A DNA stretch of 64,000 bases from the NCBI GenBank assembly GCA_963675575.1, contig OY776378.1:2728001-2792000 (forward strand), in the 5' to 3' direction. Within the stretch, counting starts at the first letter, position 1; each line of letters opens with the position of its first letter. A program made the position numbers and the translations under genes. Shown one piece after another: positions 26,516 through 36,513 of this stretch. Below the pieces are notes generated by a model that was not told where the DNA came from, made no database searches, and saw only the letters and a list, made by a program, of their open reading frames with translations. This stretch comes from JAGLOK01 sp963675575 (GTDB lineage Bacteria > Bacillota > Clostridia > Christensenellales > UMGS416).

Positions 26516-27073
26516 TTAACTTATATTTTTTATGATTTTGCCTGGATTCCCTACAATCACGCAGTACCCATCCGGAAAACTTTTTGTTACAACAGTTCCT
26601 GCTCCAACGATTGTATTATTACCTAAAACTACTCCGGGCAAAATAATCGCATTCATTCCAATCCAGCAATTTTCTCCAAGGACAATATCTTTGCTTTCTA
26701 CATGTTTGTCAAGGTTTTTAATATTATGATTCTGAGTTATTAATCCTACATTTGGAGCTATATATGTACCTTTTCCGATAGATATTTTCCCTGAATAGTT
26801 TTGAAAATAGCAGCCAAAATTTTGAAAATTATTCATATCGTCAGGTGAGAAAATTAGATTCTTATAAGTACCAATGATATTTCTATGCGAAACAGGGAAA
26901 GGAATTTTTCTATTATATCCAACTACTTTTTGCATAAATAAAGACTTCCAGCACCATCTCCACCCTTTTGTATTATTATCAAACCACCTGCCAACTAGAT
27001 ATTTTTTATCATACATAATCCGCATAATAAACTTTGAAACGAAAATATAAAATTTCTTAATTATTTTTTTCAT
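26516..27073 (-). CDS. hexapeptide-repeat acyltransferase (WbbJ/maa-like)
   Basis: 185 residues. The C-terminal half forms a left-handed beta helix from hexapeptide repeats (KISIGKGTYIAPNVGLIT, then VLGENCWIGMNAIILPGVV and NNTIVGAGTVVTKSFP). The conserved catalytic His lies in TQNHNIKN. It probably O- or N-acetylates a sugar of the repeat unit with acetyl-CoA as donor. The gene sits between the polymerase and flippase genes and is co-directional with them. Confidence 0.85.
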   Translation of the reverse strand: MKKIIKKFYIFVSKFIMRIMYDKKYLVGRWFDNNTKGWRWCWKSLFMQKVVGYNRKIPFPVSHRNIIGTYKNLIFSPDDMNNFQNFGCYFQNYSGKISIGKGTYIAPNVGLITQNHNIKNLDKHVESKDIVLGENCWIGMNAIILPGVVLGNNTIVGAGTVVTKSFPDGYCVIVGNPGKIIKNIS

Positions 27074-27085
27074 AATATCACCCTA

Positions 27086-28474
27086 TTATTCACATTTTAT
27101 TTTTTTCTGAGCATTATATATATATATAATAAATATAGCGATTACTACAATATCAAGACGATTTCGAATTATCGCTGAAAGATCATTGTTATTTAAAATA
27201 TTGATCATTGAAAAACTGAGTCTATATAACACTACTCTAATTACAAATTCATCTCTAAAAAAATCAAAGATTCTGTCAAAATACTTAATTAGCTTTCCAA
27301 CAATTATGCTTGCAATTAGAAGAGAGACATATCCAAACTGATAAAAATGAAACGTTAAGAAGTCAACCGGAATCCCTCCATTTGGTATTAAGTTCAACAA
27401 CTCACTATATGCATTGGTATTCATAGTTAATATAAAAGCAATAGTGTCTTTGTCAAAACCAATTATCTTTAAAAGTGAATTTGGAATTATGCTTGTTGGC
27501 CATATTAAGTAGTCATATCCAAGTCTATAATCAACATATTTAACTAGGTTATGCCTTAAAGTAAAATTAGCGAATGGATAACTGAACTCACCTAAAAAAG
27601 TGTTTATGTACTTTGAAGAATTACCGGTAGGAAAATATCCGTAAGCTAAATACTTGAAAAATGCATTAATGTAGTCAAGTGATAGAAGTACAAAAATCAT
27701 AAGTAGTACTAAACTGAATATATTTTTTGTTCTCATATTTTTAAATGTGAATAAGAATGGTAATAAAAAAATAATTAGTGGAGCTCTACCCTGATTATAT
27801 AGTAAAAATATTATTGCAAATATTAATGAAATCACGAGTTTAATTAATAATGATTTGCTTTTTTTTAGTCTATATAAAAATAAATACATGTAGGGAGTAA
27901 ATAATACAATCACAGATGCCGTTACTAGCTTAAGATAACTAGATCTAATATAAACTGATGTGTCCTTATTTAGTCCTCTTGTTAATGCCCCTAATGAAAG
28001 ATAATTGCGTAAAGAACCTGCTTCTCTTATTAATAAAAGTATACTGAGTACTGAAACTATAAAAAGCAAATCTGTCCCTTTTATTACTTTTTTAATATAT
28101 TGAGCATTTGCTTCGATTTTACTTATTAAGATGTTTTTATGCTCTTCTTTTGTGATACTTGTTGTTCTTACAGAGTACGAAAATATTATAATAGCTAGAA
28201 ATATAACAGCTAAAAGGAAGTTTAAAAATATTTCTTCTATACTTACGCTATTTAGTAAAATCGCAAATAGAGATTCTTCATTTCTATATATTACGAAATA
28301 CGTCTGAATAAATGGAACTAATAAATAAAACAATGCATATGTTAAAATAAACATACACATGACATTAAACCCTTCTTTTTTTAGTATCTTTTTCACATAA
28401 AAAAATAATGCTATATAAACAATTATGTAGACAAAGAAAAATATATATGATAAAAAGCCTTCAAAAATCAACAA
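27086..28474 (-). CDS. wzy: Wzy-type repeat-unit polymerase
   Basis: 462 residues, about twelve helices and a large extracytoplasmic loop around residues 285-375 (GEFSYPFANFTLRHNL, DYRLGYDYLIWPTSIIPN, TMNTNAYSELLNLIPNGGIP). Short charged RSS/RG motifs, as in YIRSSYLKL and NQGRAPLI, are typical of O-antigen polymerases. It joins flipped repeat units into the polymer. Sequence divergence is normal for this family; the call rests on topology and on position between glycosyltransferases and Wzx. Confidence 0.8.
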   Translation of the reverse strand: MLIFEGFLSYIFFFVYIIVYIALFFYVKKILKKEGFNVMCMFILTYALFYLLVPFIQTYFVIYRNEESLFAILLNSVSIEEIFLNFLLAVIFLAIIIFSYSVRTTSITKEEHKNILISKIEANAQYIKKVIKGTDLLFIVSVLSILLLIREAGSLRNYLSLGALTRGLNKDTSVYIRSSYLKLVTASVIVLFTPYMYLFLYRLKKSKSLLIKLVISLIFAIIFLLYNQGRAPLIIFLLPFLFTFKNMRTKNIFSLVLLMIFVLLSLDYINAFFKYLAYGYFPTGNSSKYINTFLGEFSYPFANFTLRHNLVKYVDYRLGYDYLIWPTSIIPNSLLKIIGFDKDTIAFILTMNTNAYSELLNLIPNGGIPVDFLTFHFYQFGYVSLLIASIIVGKLIKYFDRIFDFFRDEFVIRVVLYRLSFSMINILNNNDLSAIIRNRLDIVVIAIFIIYIYNAQKKIKCE

Positions 28475-28505
28475 TTTCCTCCTTTAAAGTTACTTCTCCT
28501 TTCAA

Positions 28506-29645
28506 TTATAGCTCATTTAAATAAGCCATTGATACTGCGGATTCTTTATATTTTTGTGCTTGAATACTAGATTCTTTTAAAATCATTGCATTTTCTTGCG
28601 AATCTAGTTCGAAATAATATATTAATGCTTCTTTTAAAGCAGTTACATTATTAGGTTGAACTAACAGACCAGATTTCCCATCGATAATTATCCCATCAAT
28701 ACCTTCGTTCTTGCTGCCAATTACAAAACAACCGCTTGCCATTGCTTCTATATAAACTATTCCAAGCGTCTCTGGTTGACTTACCATTATAAAACAATCA
28801 CTTTTGCCCATATATTCAAGTACTTCACTTCTGTGCATACGAGGGAAAAATGATACTCTTTCATCTAGGTTAAGATTTCTAACTAATTCTTTAAGATACT
28901 CCTCACTTTTCCCTGATCCTATAATAGTAAATTCAAAATCATATATATCCTTGAGTTCAGCTAAGGCCTTGATTGTAATATCTGTTTTTTTTAGTGGTAT
29001 TAAATTTCCTACATAAATAAACTGTTTCTTGTTTGCTTTTTCTTTATTAGTTTTCTGCCTGCTTTGATTTTTTTCATAAATATAATCTGGAGCACCTGAA
29101 AACACCTGAAATGTTTCGATTTTTTTCTCCACAACGGATAATATTCTGTTTTCTATTTTTTTTGATCTGCATCCTACTTTGTTAATATTTGTAATAATTT
29201 CATTAATTCTTCTGTCAGATTTTACGTCATAATTATGAAAAATGGGAATTGGTGTACAGCTAAATGAATCCTTAATAGCTTTTACAATCCGCCATTGTTC
29301 AGAACAAAAATGAACAATAAATTTATCTGGTGTAAATTTCTTTACTTCCATAAAATTCAAAATAGCTTCTTTTGCTTTTCTAATATCACCACTAAAAATA
29401 TGGTCTGACTTTGGAAAATATCTATTCACAGGGCAATACAGTACTTCTACTCCATCAAGAATATATGAATCAATTTCTCTATTGTTTATATTTTTATTTA
29501 AATAAGATAAAGTAACATGATTATGGACGACCACAACTCGGTGTCCTTGCTTTATCCATTCTTTTGTGAAATAGTGAACTGCTTTTGTTGTTGTACTGTC
29601 TACATCCTTAAATGGATAATGAATCGTAAAAACCAGAATATTCAT
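28506..29645 (-). CDS. glycosyltransferase, GT4-like
   Basis: 379 residues with the GT-B fold. The N-terminal Rossmann half starts FTIHYPFKDVDSTT. The C-terminal half has FIYVGNLIPLKKTDITIKAL, the donor-site motif FFPRMHRSEVLEYMGKSDCF and the E-x7-E-like segment QPETLGIVYIEAMASGCFVI. It adds one sugar of the repeat unit at the cytoplasmic face. ATG 29645 is preceded by AAAGGTGTTGAAAA. It is followed by the polymerase gene after about 30 bases. Confidence 0.88.
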   Translation of the reverse strand: MNILVFTIHYPFKDVDSTTTKAVHYFTKEWIKQGHRVVVVHNHVTLSYLNKNINNREIDSYILDGVEVLYCPVNRYFPKSDHIFSGDIRKAKEAILNFMEVKKFTPDKFIVHFCSEQWRIVKAIKDSFSCTPIPIFHNYDVKSDRRINEIITNINKVGCRSKKIENRILSVVEKKIETFQVFSGAPDYIYEKNQSRQKTNKEKANKKQFIYVGNLIPLKKTDITIKALAELKDIYDFEFTIIGSGKSEEYLKELVRNLNLDERVSFFPRMHRSEVLEYMGKSDCFIMVSQPETLGIVYIEAMASGCFVIGSKNEGIDGIIIDGKSGLLVQPNNVTALKEALIYYFELDSQENAMILKESSIQAQKYKESAVSMAYLNEL

Positions 29646-29706
29646 TTTTCAACACCTTTCATTCTATAATCTATAACAACTCATCACCAATTTCAAGCTA
29701 CATTTA

Positions 29707-30624
29707 TTACATATTAAAACCATAAGCTCTTTTTGTTAATTTTCTAATCATCAAATGAATCATGTATCTAAGTACTAGATAAAAACTTAATTTACCATTT
29801 TTGATTAACGAACATGCTTTTTTTCGTTTTCCACTTGTGGTTAAATAATATCTGAAAAGTTGCAAGTTAATCATCTTATATATCATATATTTATCACTAT
29901 CATCTAATTTATTAATAAAATCGCTAAATTTATTTAGATAATCTTCGGTAATATCTTCGAATTTTTCTTTACCAATTTTATTCTCATGAACGTGAATAAC
30001 CAAACCAATTTCATCTACATATGCCAATTTGTAATTCATGAGTATTCTAGTTAAAAACTCAACATCTTGATTTCTTTGAAATGATTCATCAAAGCCATTG
30101 ATATCTTGAACAACATTCCTTCTAACCATCAAATTGGAACCAGCATGAATAAATAAATTACGCATTAGCCCTTCTTTGAGCAATGTGCCTTCTTTTTTTT
30201 CAGCTCCATAAACAATAATCTTATTATCTTTCTTTCTTACATAATTAGTATAGCATGCTCCATAGTTGCTATCTATCGATTCAAGTCTAGCAACTTGGCT
30301 GGCTATTTTATCATTAATAAATTCATCATCGTCATCAAGAAACATAATATACTCACCTTTAGAATAACTAAATCCAGTGTTTCTTGCAGCTGAACCGTTT
30401 TTGTTGACCTCATGCCTTATATATATAACTTTTTTGTTTCTTGAAAATTGTTTCATAGATGTTTCTGTTAATTTTCTATCTTTAGTATCAGGAAAATTAT
30501 CATCAACCACTATTACTTCAATATTATTATATTTCTGATTTAAAACAGACTTTACTGCCCTTGGTAAAGTGTCGGCGCGCTTGTAAGTAGGAATAATTAC
30601 ACTTACTAATTTATCATATTTCAT
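29707..30624 (-). CDS. glycosyltransferase family 2
   Basis: 305 residues. GT-A fold with VSVIIPTYKRADTLPRAVKS at the start, nucleotide-binding NIEVIVVDDN, the DxD-type motif EYIMFLDDDDEF and the acceptor-side FQRNQDVEFLTRI (catalytic-base-type Asp). No membrane helix is needed. A basic C-terminal tail (RKLTKRAYGF) may associate with the membrane. It belongs to the polysaccharide locus. The sugar donor is unknown. Confidence 0.9.
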   Translation of the reverse strand: MKYDKLVSVIIPTYKRADTLPRAVKSVLNQKYNNIEVIVVDDNFPDTKDRKLTETSMKQFSRNKKVIYIRHEVNKNGSAARNTGFSYSKGEYIMFLDDDDEFINDKIASQVARLESIDSNYGACYTNYVRKKDNKIIVYGAEKKEGTLLKEGLMRNLFIHAGSNLMVRRNVVQDINGFDESFQRNQDVEFLTRILMNYKLAYVDEIGLVIHVHENKIGKEKFEDITEDYLNKFSDFINKLDDSDKYMIYKMINLQLFRYYLTTSGKRKKACSLIKNGKLSFYLVLRYMIHLMIRKLTKRAYGFNM

Positions 30625-31167
30625 GAAATGACCTTTCTGTTTGCAAACTCTATTACAAATGCTCCCTATACCATTAAACTGCTGTAGTAACTTCGCTCTC
30701 TAATACCTACTTGGTAGTTATGACCTGCACTGCATAACACTACAGACCTGAAGGTGATTTGATAACGGTCTTTTCTGCCATGATTCTATTAACTAGGCCT
30801 CATGCTTGTAGCGACAAATAGTAATTTCTTTTTCTTTGTAATACTTAAGCAATGTAATATCAGTACAAGTTTTAATATTATTTTAAAGAATATTTTATAA
30901 TTACTAGTCTTTTTCATACATCAACAGCTACCCGTAGAGCCTTATTTTTAGGTCTCTATTGTCCAAAGTTATATTTATGAACTAAAGCATAGTATTAATC
31001 AGCCTTCAATGTCCCCAAAAAATGGAATCAATACCAGTTGCACTAGACTGTATCTTTTAGAAGCTATAAACAAATCTTCTAAAGAAATACTATAACATAG
31101 ATGCATTAATGCTTAGTAATTTGTTATATCTTTATTTTGGCACATATTCAATATTGCTTTGTTAGAA
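30625..31167. other. 543-base gap inside the polysaccharide locus
   Basis: It is AT-rich and stop-filled in all frames. No convincing gene, promoter or terminator was found. A short minus-strand open stretch near 30680-30795 (about 39 codons) resembles nothing I recognise. A gap this long inside an otherwise tightly packed operon suggests a deleted or decayed gene. Confidence 0.4.
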
Positions 31168-32487
31168 CTATAATCTAAAGTAATGGTACCCGTCATCTTC
31201 AAACTCATTCCTATCAAAAATCCCCTTTATATCAATAAGAATTTTATTCTCATTCGGTACATTTTTATACAGATTATTTAGTTCTTTCTTAGTTAGTTTT
31301 TTAAATTGGTCGTGACTCACAGCAAAGATAATCGCATCCATATCTTTTATATCATCGATTATGCTTAAAGTTACACCATATTCGATACAAGCTTCTTCTT
31401 GATCTGCTAGTGTGTCTGACATTAATGGTACAATACCATAATCTTTTAGTTCATTTACAATATCTATTACTCTTGTATTCCGTGTATCTGGGCAATTTTC
31501 TTTAAAGGTAAACCCTAAGATTGCTACTTTAGCATGCTTTACAGAAACATCTGCCTTAATTAGGAGTTTGATTAAGTTTTCTACAATATATTTTCCCATA
31601 TCATCATTAATTCTTCTTCCAGAGAGGATAATTTGAGAACGGTAACCTAATTGTTCAGCTTTATATGTTAAATAATAAGGATCAACACCTATACAATGAC
31701 CACCAACAAGACCAGGGAAAAAATTGAGAAAGTTCCATTTTGTCCGAGCCGCTTCTAAAACTTTCATTGTATCAATCCCCATTTTATTAAAAATAATAGA
31801 AAGTTCATTCATAAATGCGATATTAATATCTCTTTGAGAATTTTCTATGACTTTTGCAGCTTCTGCTACTTTTATTGAATCTGCTTTATATACACCAGCA
31901 TCTACAATAAGCTCATATACTTTGGCAATAATATCCAGTGACTCAATATCTATTCCAGAAACTACTTTTACAATAGATTCTAGTCTATGCACTTTATCGC
32001 CTGGATTTATTCTTTCCGGCGAATACCCTACTTTAAAGTCAACACCACATTTCAAGCCTGATTCTTTTTCTAATATAGGTATACAAATATCCTCAGTAAC
32101 ACCTGGATAAACTGTAGATTCAAAGACCACGATGGAACCAGCAACAAGGTTTCTTCCAACTGTTCTTGTGGCAGACTTAATTGGTTCTAAATCAGGCGTA
32201 TGTTCTACATTAACCGGAGTTGGTACAGCGATTATATGAAATTTTGCTTCTCTTAGTTTTGTTTCATCTGAAGTAAAATCAACAGTAGTTTGGCTGATAA
32301 TATCATCACCAACTTCTTTAGTTGGGTCAATCCCTTTTTTATAAAGATCTGTTTTCTCTTTGCTAATATCAAAACCAATTACATCTGCTTTTCTTGCAAA
32401 AGCGACAGATATTGGCATACCTACATAACCAAGACCTATCAAAGCAATTTTTTCTTGTCTATTCTTAATTTTTTTATATAAGTTCAT
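31168..32487 (-). CDS. UDP-N-acetylhexosamine 6-dehydrogenase (TviB/WbpO-like)
   Basis: Oxidises a UDP-sugar at C6 to the uronic acid with two NAD+. About 439 residues from ATG 32487, which has GAAGG upstream; the frame extends eleven codons further but overlaps the previous gene more. The N-terminal Rossmann motif is IALIGLGYVGMPISVAFA, the central dimer domain carries the catalytic Cys in GLVGGHCIGVDPYYL, and the C-terminal UDP-binding domain begins near AKVAILGFTFKENCPDTRNT. The similarity pattern fits the Vi-antigen/WbpO class acting on UDP-GlcNAc or UDP-GalNAc, so the polymer likely contains an acidic N-acetylhexosaminuronic acid. Confidence 0.88.
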   Translation of the reverse strand: MNLYKKIKNRQEKIALIGLGYVGMPISVAFARKADVIGFDISKEKTDLYKKGIDPTKEVGDDIISQTTVDFTSDETKLREAKFHIIAVPTPVNVEHTPDLEPIKSATRTVGRNLVAGSIVVFESTVYPGVTEDICIPILEKESGLKCGVDFKVGYSPERINPGDKVHRLESIVKVVSGIDIESLDIIAKVYELIVDAGVYKADSIKVAEAAKVIENSQRDINIAFMNELSIIFNKMGIDTMKVLEAARTKWNFLNFFPGLVGGHCIGVDPYYLTYKAEQLGYRSQIILSGRRINDDMGKYIVENLIKLLIKADVSVKHAKVAILGFTFKENCPDTRNTRVIDIVNELKDYGIVPLMSDTLADQEEACIEYGVTLSIIDDIKDMDAIIFAVSHDQFKKLTKKELNNLYKNVPNENKILIDIKGIFDRNEFEDDGYHYFRL

Positions 32488-33608
32488 TTTTATTACCTTC
32501 AAAAATATTATTAATTTCATCTATATAAGTTTGAATAACTATTTTTCTATTAAAATCTTTTTCCATTTTAACTCTACCAGCAATACCCATATCTCTTTTT
32601 CTTTCAATGGGTAATTCAATAAATTTGACAATGGTTTCAAACATGTCTTTAGTATTTTTAACTTCAAACCCCATACCACTAGTGTTTTCATCAAAAGTTT
32701 CTACGCATCCCGAAATTTTAGAAGCAAGTACCGGTCGCCCTATAGCTGCTGCTTCTAACAAACTGTTTGCTAACCCTTCATGATATGATGGAAGAATAAC
32801 AGCGGATGATTTCTTAATAAATGGCTTCACATCATATTGCATACCATAGTACTTAATTATACCTTTATCTTGATATTGCTGCAATTTTTTTTTCATATTC
32901 CTCTTCAATTGGGCCAATAATATCAAATTGAATATTATGATATCTTTGTTTTATAATTTTTGCCGCTTCAAATAGTTCATCTATACCTTTTTCCTTCATA
33001 ATTCTTCCGAGAAAAAGAAATTTTATGACCTCATCATCTGGATATTCTTCATATGCGAACTCTTCAATATTAACTCCCGATCCGGGCAAAAGATTTGTCT
33101 TTGATTCTTGGACTAAATTTCTATCAATGAAAAACGCCTTATTCTCACTATTTTGAAAGAAAACACTATTGGCTCTTTTAAAAATAACCTTATACAAACA
33201 TAAAATTACCTTTTGCATAAAATTATTGTTTTTCAACGCAGTTCCTAATCCTGTAACATTGGATAAATAAGGGGTGTGCAACAACCTACACGCAAGCCCC
33301 CCATATATATTCGGCTTGATAGTGTAAGTCAAAACAACATCGGGTTTGATTTGTTTAATAATTTTAAGATACTTGAGAAAGCACATTAAGTCTTTAAATG
33401 GATTTGTCCCGCGTCGATCAATATTTGTCTCAATATGATGACAACCCATGTTTTTCAATTCTTCTATACGTTTCCCATTAGGCGAAGATATATATACTTC
33501 ATAGTCTTTATCTAAAAAACTTTCTATTATTTCTTTTCTAAAATTATAAATAACTATTTCATGATTAACCAACATAAGAATTCTTTTATTTTTTTTAGGG
33601 TACATCAC
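32474..33608 (-). CDS. glycosyltransferase GT4 (PglA/Cap1E-like), frameshifted at a run of nine A
   Basis: One gene read in two frames. The first 245 codons (from 33608) give the N-terminal GT-B half with ILMLVNHEIVIYNFRKEI, NVTGLGTALKNN and FLFLGRIMKEKGIDELFEAA. At the run of nine A (minus strand of 32885-32893) the frame stops soon after. In the next frame the protein continues KLQQYQDKGIIKYYG, PSYHEGLANSLLEAAAIGRP and ends ENNIFEGNKNELI-like at 32474. Eight A would restore a full protein of about 377 residues. The cause may be phase variation, slippage, decay or a base-calling error. When in frame it adds a sugar to the lipid-linked repeat unit. It overlaps the epimerase gene by 4 bases. 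Confidence 0.82.
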
Positions 33609-34462
33609 TGCTCCGATAAAATTAGAGATTCTGCAAAATCTCTAACCTGATAGTTATCTTTATAATCACTCATAGAATGCTCGTACATGAGATTCCCAAA
33701 TACTTTATTTAGGATATTAACCCTTGGTATTAGTAATTTAATTATAGGGTTAAATATTTTAGTAAAATAGATTTTTTTATTGTGCATTTCCGATATTTTC
33801 TTAACCATTTCGCAAGTGCAAACATATTGCTTATTCTGCGGAAAGAAAATTCCTTGTTCTTTATTATCAATCATTAATCGTATAAATTCACATAAGTTAT
33901 CAATATGAATCATACTCCTTTGATTCTCATAATACGGAAATATGGGTATTGTCCTAGCTAATCTGGAGAGCCTTTTATAGTTCCCTTTAGAGTTTTTGCC
34001 ATAAACCATAGGAGCCCTAATAATGACTGTTTTAAAGGTATTATCATTAAGCTCATTTATTATATTCTCTGCTTGGAGTTTGCTATTTCCATATGGGCAG
34101 TTGCTCAAGGGTATTGTTCTTTCAGTAATTATCCCTTGTTTTTTTACTGATCCCCCATAAACAATAATGCTACTCATGAATATGAATTGTTTAACTCCGT
34201 CTCTTTTTGCTTTTTTAGCAGTTTCAACAGCTAAGTCCCTATTAACTTGGTCATACAAGTGTCTGATTTTCCTATTATTTGATATATGTGCAATTCCTGC
34301 TACGTGAAAAATAACATCATAACGGGAGAAGCTTTTGTCTTTCCACACATCATTTGTCATATCCATTGTTTCTATATAATACTTTTCTGGACTTTTTTTT
34401 AGCCAGGTTTCAAAGCTTGTCCCTATATAGCTATTCGCTCCAGTAATTAAAATTCTTTTCAT
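33605..34462 (-). CDS. NAD-dependent sugar-nucleotide epimerase/dehydratase
   Basis: 285 residues of the extended short-chain dehydrogenase family. The nucleotide-binding motif is ILITGANSYIGTSFE. The catalytic Tyr/Lys pair is in CPYGNSKLQAENI, with Ser in FMSSIIVYGG. It is slightly shorter than GalE (about 330) and fits the WbpV/Gne-like group of UDP-hexose or UDP-GlcNAc 4-epimerases found in surface-polysaccharide loci. The stop overlaps the start of the glycosyltransferase gene by 4 bases. Confidence 0.83.
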   Translation of the reverse strand: MKRILITGANSYIGTSFETWLKKSPEKYYIETMDMTNDVWKDKSFSRYDVIFHVAGIAHISNNRKIRHLYDQVNRDLAVETAKKAKRDGVKQFIFMSSIIVYGGSVKKQGIITERTIPLSNCPYGNSKLQAENIINELNDNTFKTVIIRAPMVYGKNSKGNYKRLSRLARTIPIFPYYENQRSMIHIDNLCEFIRLMIDNKEQGIFFPQNKQYVCTCEMVKKISEMHNKKIYFTKIFNPIIKLLIPRVNILNKVFGNLMYEHSMSDYKDNYQVRDFAESLILSEQ

Positions 34463-34635
34463 TTTTTCGTATCAAAATCATTAATTTAAGAAATGATATT
34501 TGAGAAAATCTCCAATCTATTTACTATCAACTAGTTAAGGATAGCATTATTTTAAGTATTTCTATTGTTTCGGAAAAGAATTGAAGTAAATGTATGATTT
34601 ACATAAATCATCTCACAGCTTCATGGATAACTATA

Positions 34636-35859
34636 TTACTCGTCCTTCCCTGTCTTCCTCCAATAATCCCTCAATAGCACTAACACAACACCCATCATTA
34701 ACCCTAAAAGCAATCCCATCGCCAAATTCTGCACAGTATTCGGACTAACCCTTTTTTCGTTCAAATAGCTTTCTGAATATATATTGACAGTTTTATTTCC
34801 TTCATCGGAAACGCTTGCAATTAATGCCTCTTTATACATCCGTTGGCTATCATTGTATGCTCCATTTGCCAAAGCCAAATTGGTTTCAATAGAATTACAT
34901 TCATGTTCTGCATTAACTCGTTCTATCTGAAGTTGTATCAATTCAGCTTCGAGAGAGCTAATTCTATCTTCATAAACCGTAATTAAATTAGAGTTTGTTA
35001 TATATCTGGTTTGGATATTGACTATTTCCAACACAGTCATATTATCGTATATCTCCGTACCCGAGAGTTCCCCAATCGGAATTTGAAAATCATAATTCAG
35101 GTTTTCATCAACTTCAAGAAATGGTGCGAGCTGATTTTCCTGTTCTAAATTATCTAAATCTACGCTTTGCAGCAAAACAGTTAGTGACAAATAATCAGCC
35201 GCCGCATTCGTTTCAGCCGTATTGTATTGTTCCTTATATTTTATAATCTGACTAATCAGAGAGTTCACTTCTTCGTTCAATTGATCAATACTTTTGTTGT
35301 TTTTCAGAAACTCTTCTTTGTTTTGTAGTTGCTCGATAACATCTTGCTCCTCAATCTTTAATTGCTCTTCCATCACGGAAACAAGTATATTAGCTTGCGC
35401 CTGATAGCTTTCCGTTATGTGTGTAATAAAATTATTACATAAAGTATTTGCAATATTTGATGCGATTTCCGCATCACTATAGCTGACAACTACTGACACT
35501 AAGTTTGTGTCTTCAATATTGGTTACAAGTATCATGTCTTTTAAAGAATTAGATGACAACAATTCGTTTCTTTTATTCACCAAATTTAAATCTTCGATCG
35601 TCTTTTTTAATAATTGGGTTGATTTTATTTGAGCAATATATTTATCAACAAGAAACTGTTGTTCTTCCGGATTATTCCTATCATTGACTTCCAAAACGAC
35701 ACGGCCTTTATAAACGTCCGGCAATATAAAAAAGCTTATAGTTCCCGCAATCAGAACACCTACAACAGCAAACACAATAATTACTTTTATCCCGCCTAGC
35801 AGAACTTCAATTATTTCTCTTAGAGATATTTCATTGCTTTCTATTATTTTTGGTTCCAT
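34636..35859 (-). CDS. Wzz/YveK-type polysaccharide chain-length determinant
   Basis: About 407 residues. The start is taken at the third in-frame Met (35859, MEPKIIESNEISL), which has GGAG six bases upstream; the earlier ATG at 35883 has none. A Wzz domain near the N-terminus has TM1 (about 25-50, VIIVFAVVGVLIAGTISFF), a long coiled-coil periplasm-side region (NKEEFLKNNKSIDQLNEEVN and similar) and TM2 near the C-terminus (NLAMGLLLGLMMGVVLVLL). There is no fused or adjacent tyrosine kinase. It is the first gene of the locus, behind a strong promoter. Confidence 0.86.
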   Translation of the reverse strand: MEPKIIESNEISLREIIEVLLGGIKVIIVFAVVGVLIAGTISFFILPDVYKGRVVLEVNDRNNPEEQQFLVDKYIAQIKSTQLLKKTIEDLNLVNKRNELLSSNSLKDMILVTNIEDTNLVSVVVSYSDAEIASNIANTLCNNFITHITESYQAQANILVSVMEEQLKIEEQDVIEQLQNKEEFLKNNKSIDQLNEEVNSLISQIIKYKEQYNTAETNAAADYLSLTVLLQSVDLDNLEQENQLAPFLEVDENLNYDFQIPIGELSGTEIYDNMTVLEIVNIQTRYITNSNLITVYEDRISSLEAELIQLQIERVNAEHECNSIETNLALANGAYNDSQRMYKEALIASVSDEGNKTVNIYSESYLNEKRVSPNTVQNLAMGLLLGLMMGVVLVLLRDYWRKTGKDE

Positions 35860-35917
35860 TAACTTCTCCATTAAAGCTTGCATTTCAATTTAACTATTTA
35901 AATCACTCACTCAACAC

Positions 35918-35946
35918 ATTATACATAACTTTTAATATACTTTCAA
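35918..35946 (-). promoter_or_regulatory. strong sigma-A promoter of the polysaccharide locus
   Basis: On the minus strand: -35 TTGAAA (complement of 35941-35946), a 17-base spacer and a perfect -10 TATAAT (complement of 35918-35923). The leader to the Wzz start is about 50 bases. Confidence 0.75.
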
Positions 35947-36484
35947 TCTTTCAAGCTTTGTTACAATTTTGCTATTTTACGATTTGAACTCTTAAAAATC
36001 TTAGCTTAATGTTTTATTTTAAAACCATAATGTTCTATATGCTTAAGTTCATATTTGATTTACATTATATTAATATAAATGATTGTCAGAGTTATAGCAA
36101 GTAAACATTTGAATTTATGTATAATTATCAGCATTTATTCGTTTTTTACCTTCAAAATTTATTATAACTTTAGAATTATCCCAACCCCAATTAAAAAAAC
36201 ATCTGATTTGGATATTTTTTGTTGTGTTAGGGCTTCTCGTTGGAAATGCCATTTTATTTCTACATTTTTGAGATAGTATTTGGAGAGCTTCAGGCATTTT
36301 GCATCAATCTTCTATCGATAATATCAGCAACCATGGTCCCCACTTTCTTCCCTATTATCCCTGCAGTACACTATCGTAAAAAATCAATATTGCTTCAATA
36401 CCAAAAACAACCACATTAAAATACGTAAGCTACAGTATTTTTTTACAATTATTATTATTTTTTTAATTTACATTGCGAAAAGCA

Positions 36485-36513
36485 TTGACGAAATATAAAA
36501 ATGGTGGAATAAT
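36485..36513 (+). promoter_or_regulatory. sigma-A promoter of the MoxR operon
   Basis: -35 TTGACG at 36485-36490, a 17-base spacer and -10 AATAAT at 36508-36513. Five of six positions match consensus at each hexamer. Confidence 0.62.

Noticed and set aside
36079..36297. Two short overlapping open frames on opposite strands
   Set aside because: No ribosome-binding site, no recognisable domain, in an AT-rich promoter region.
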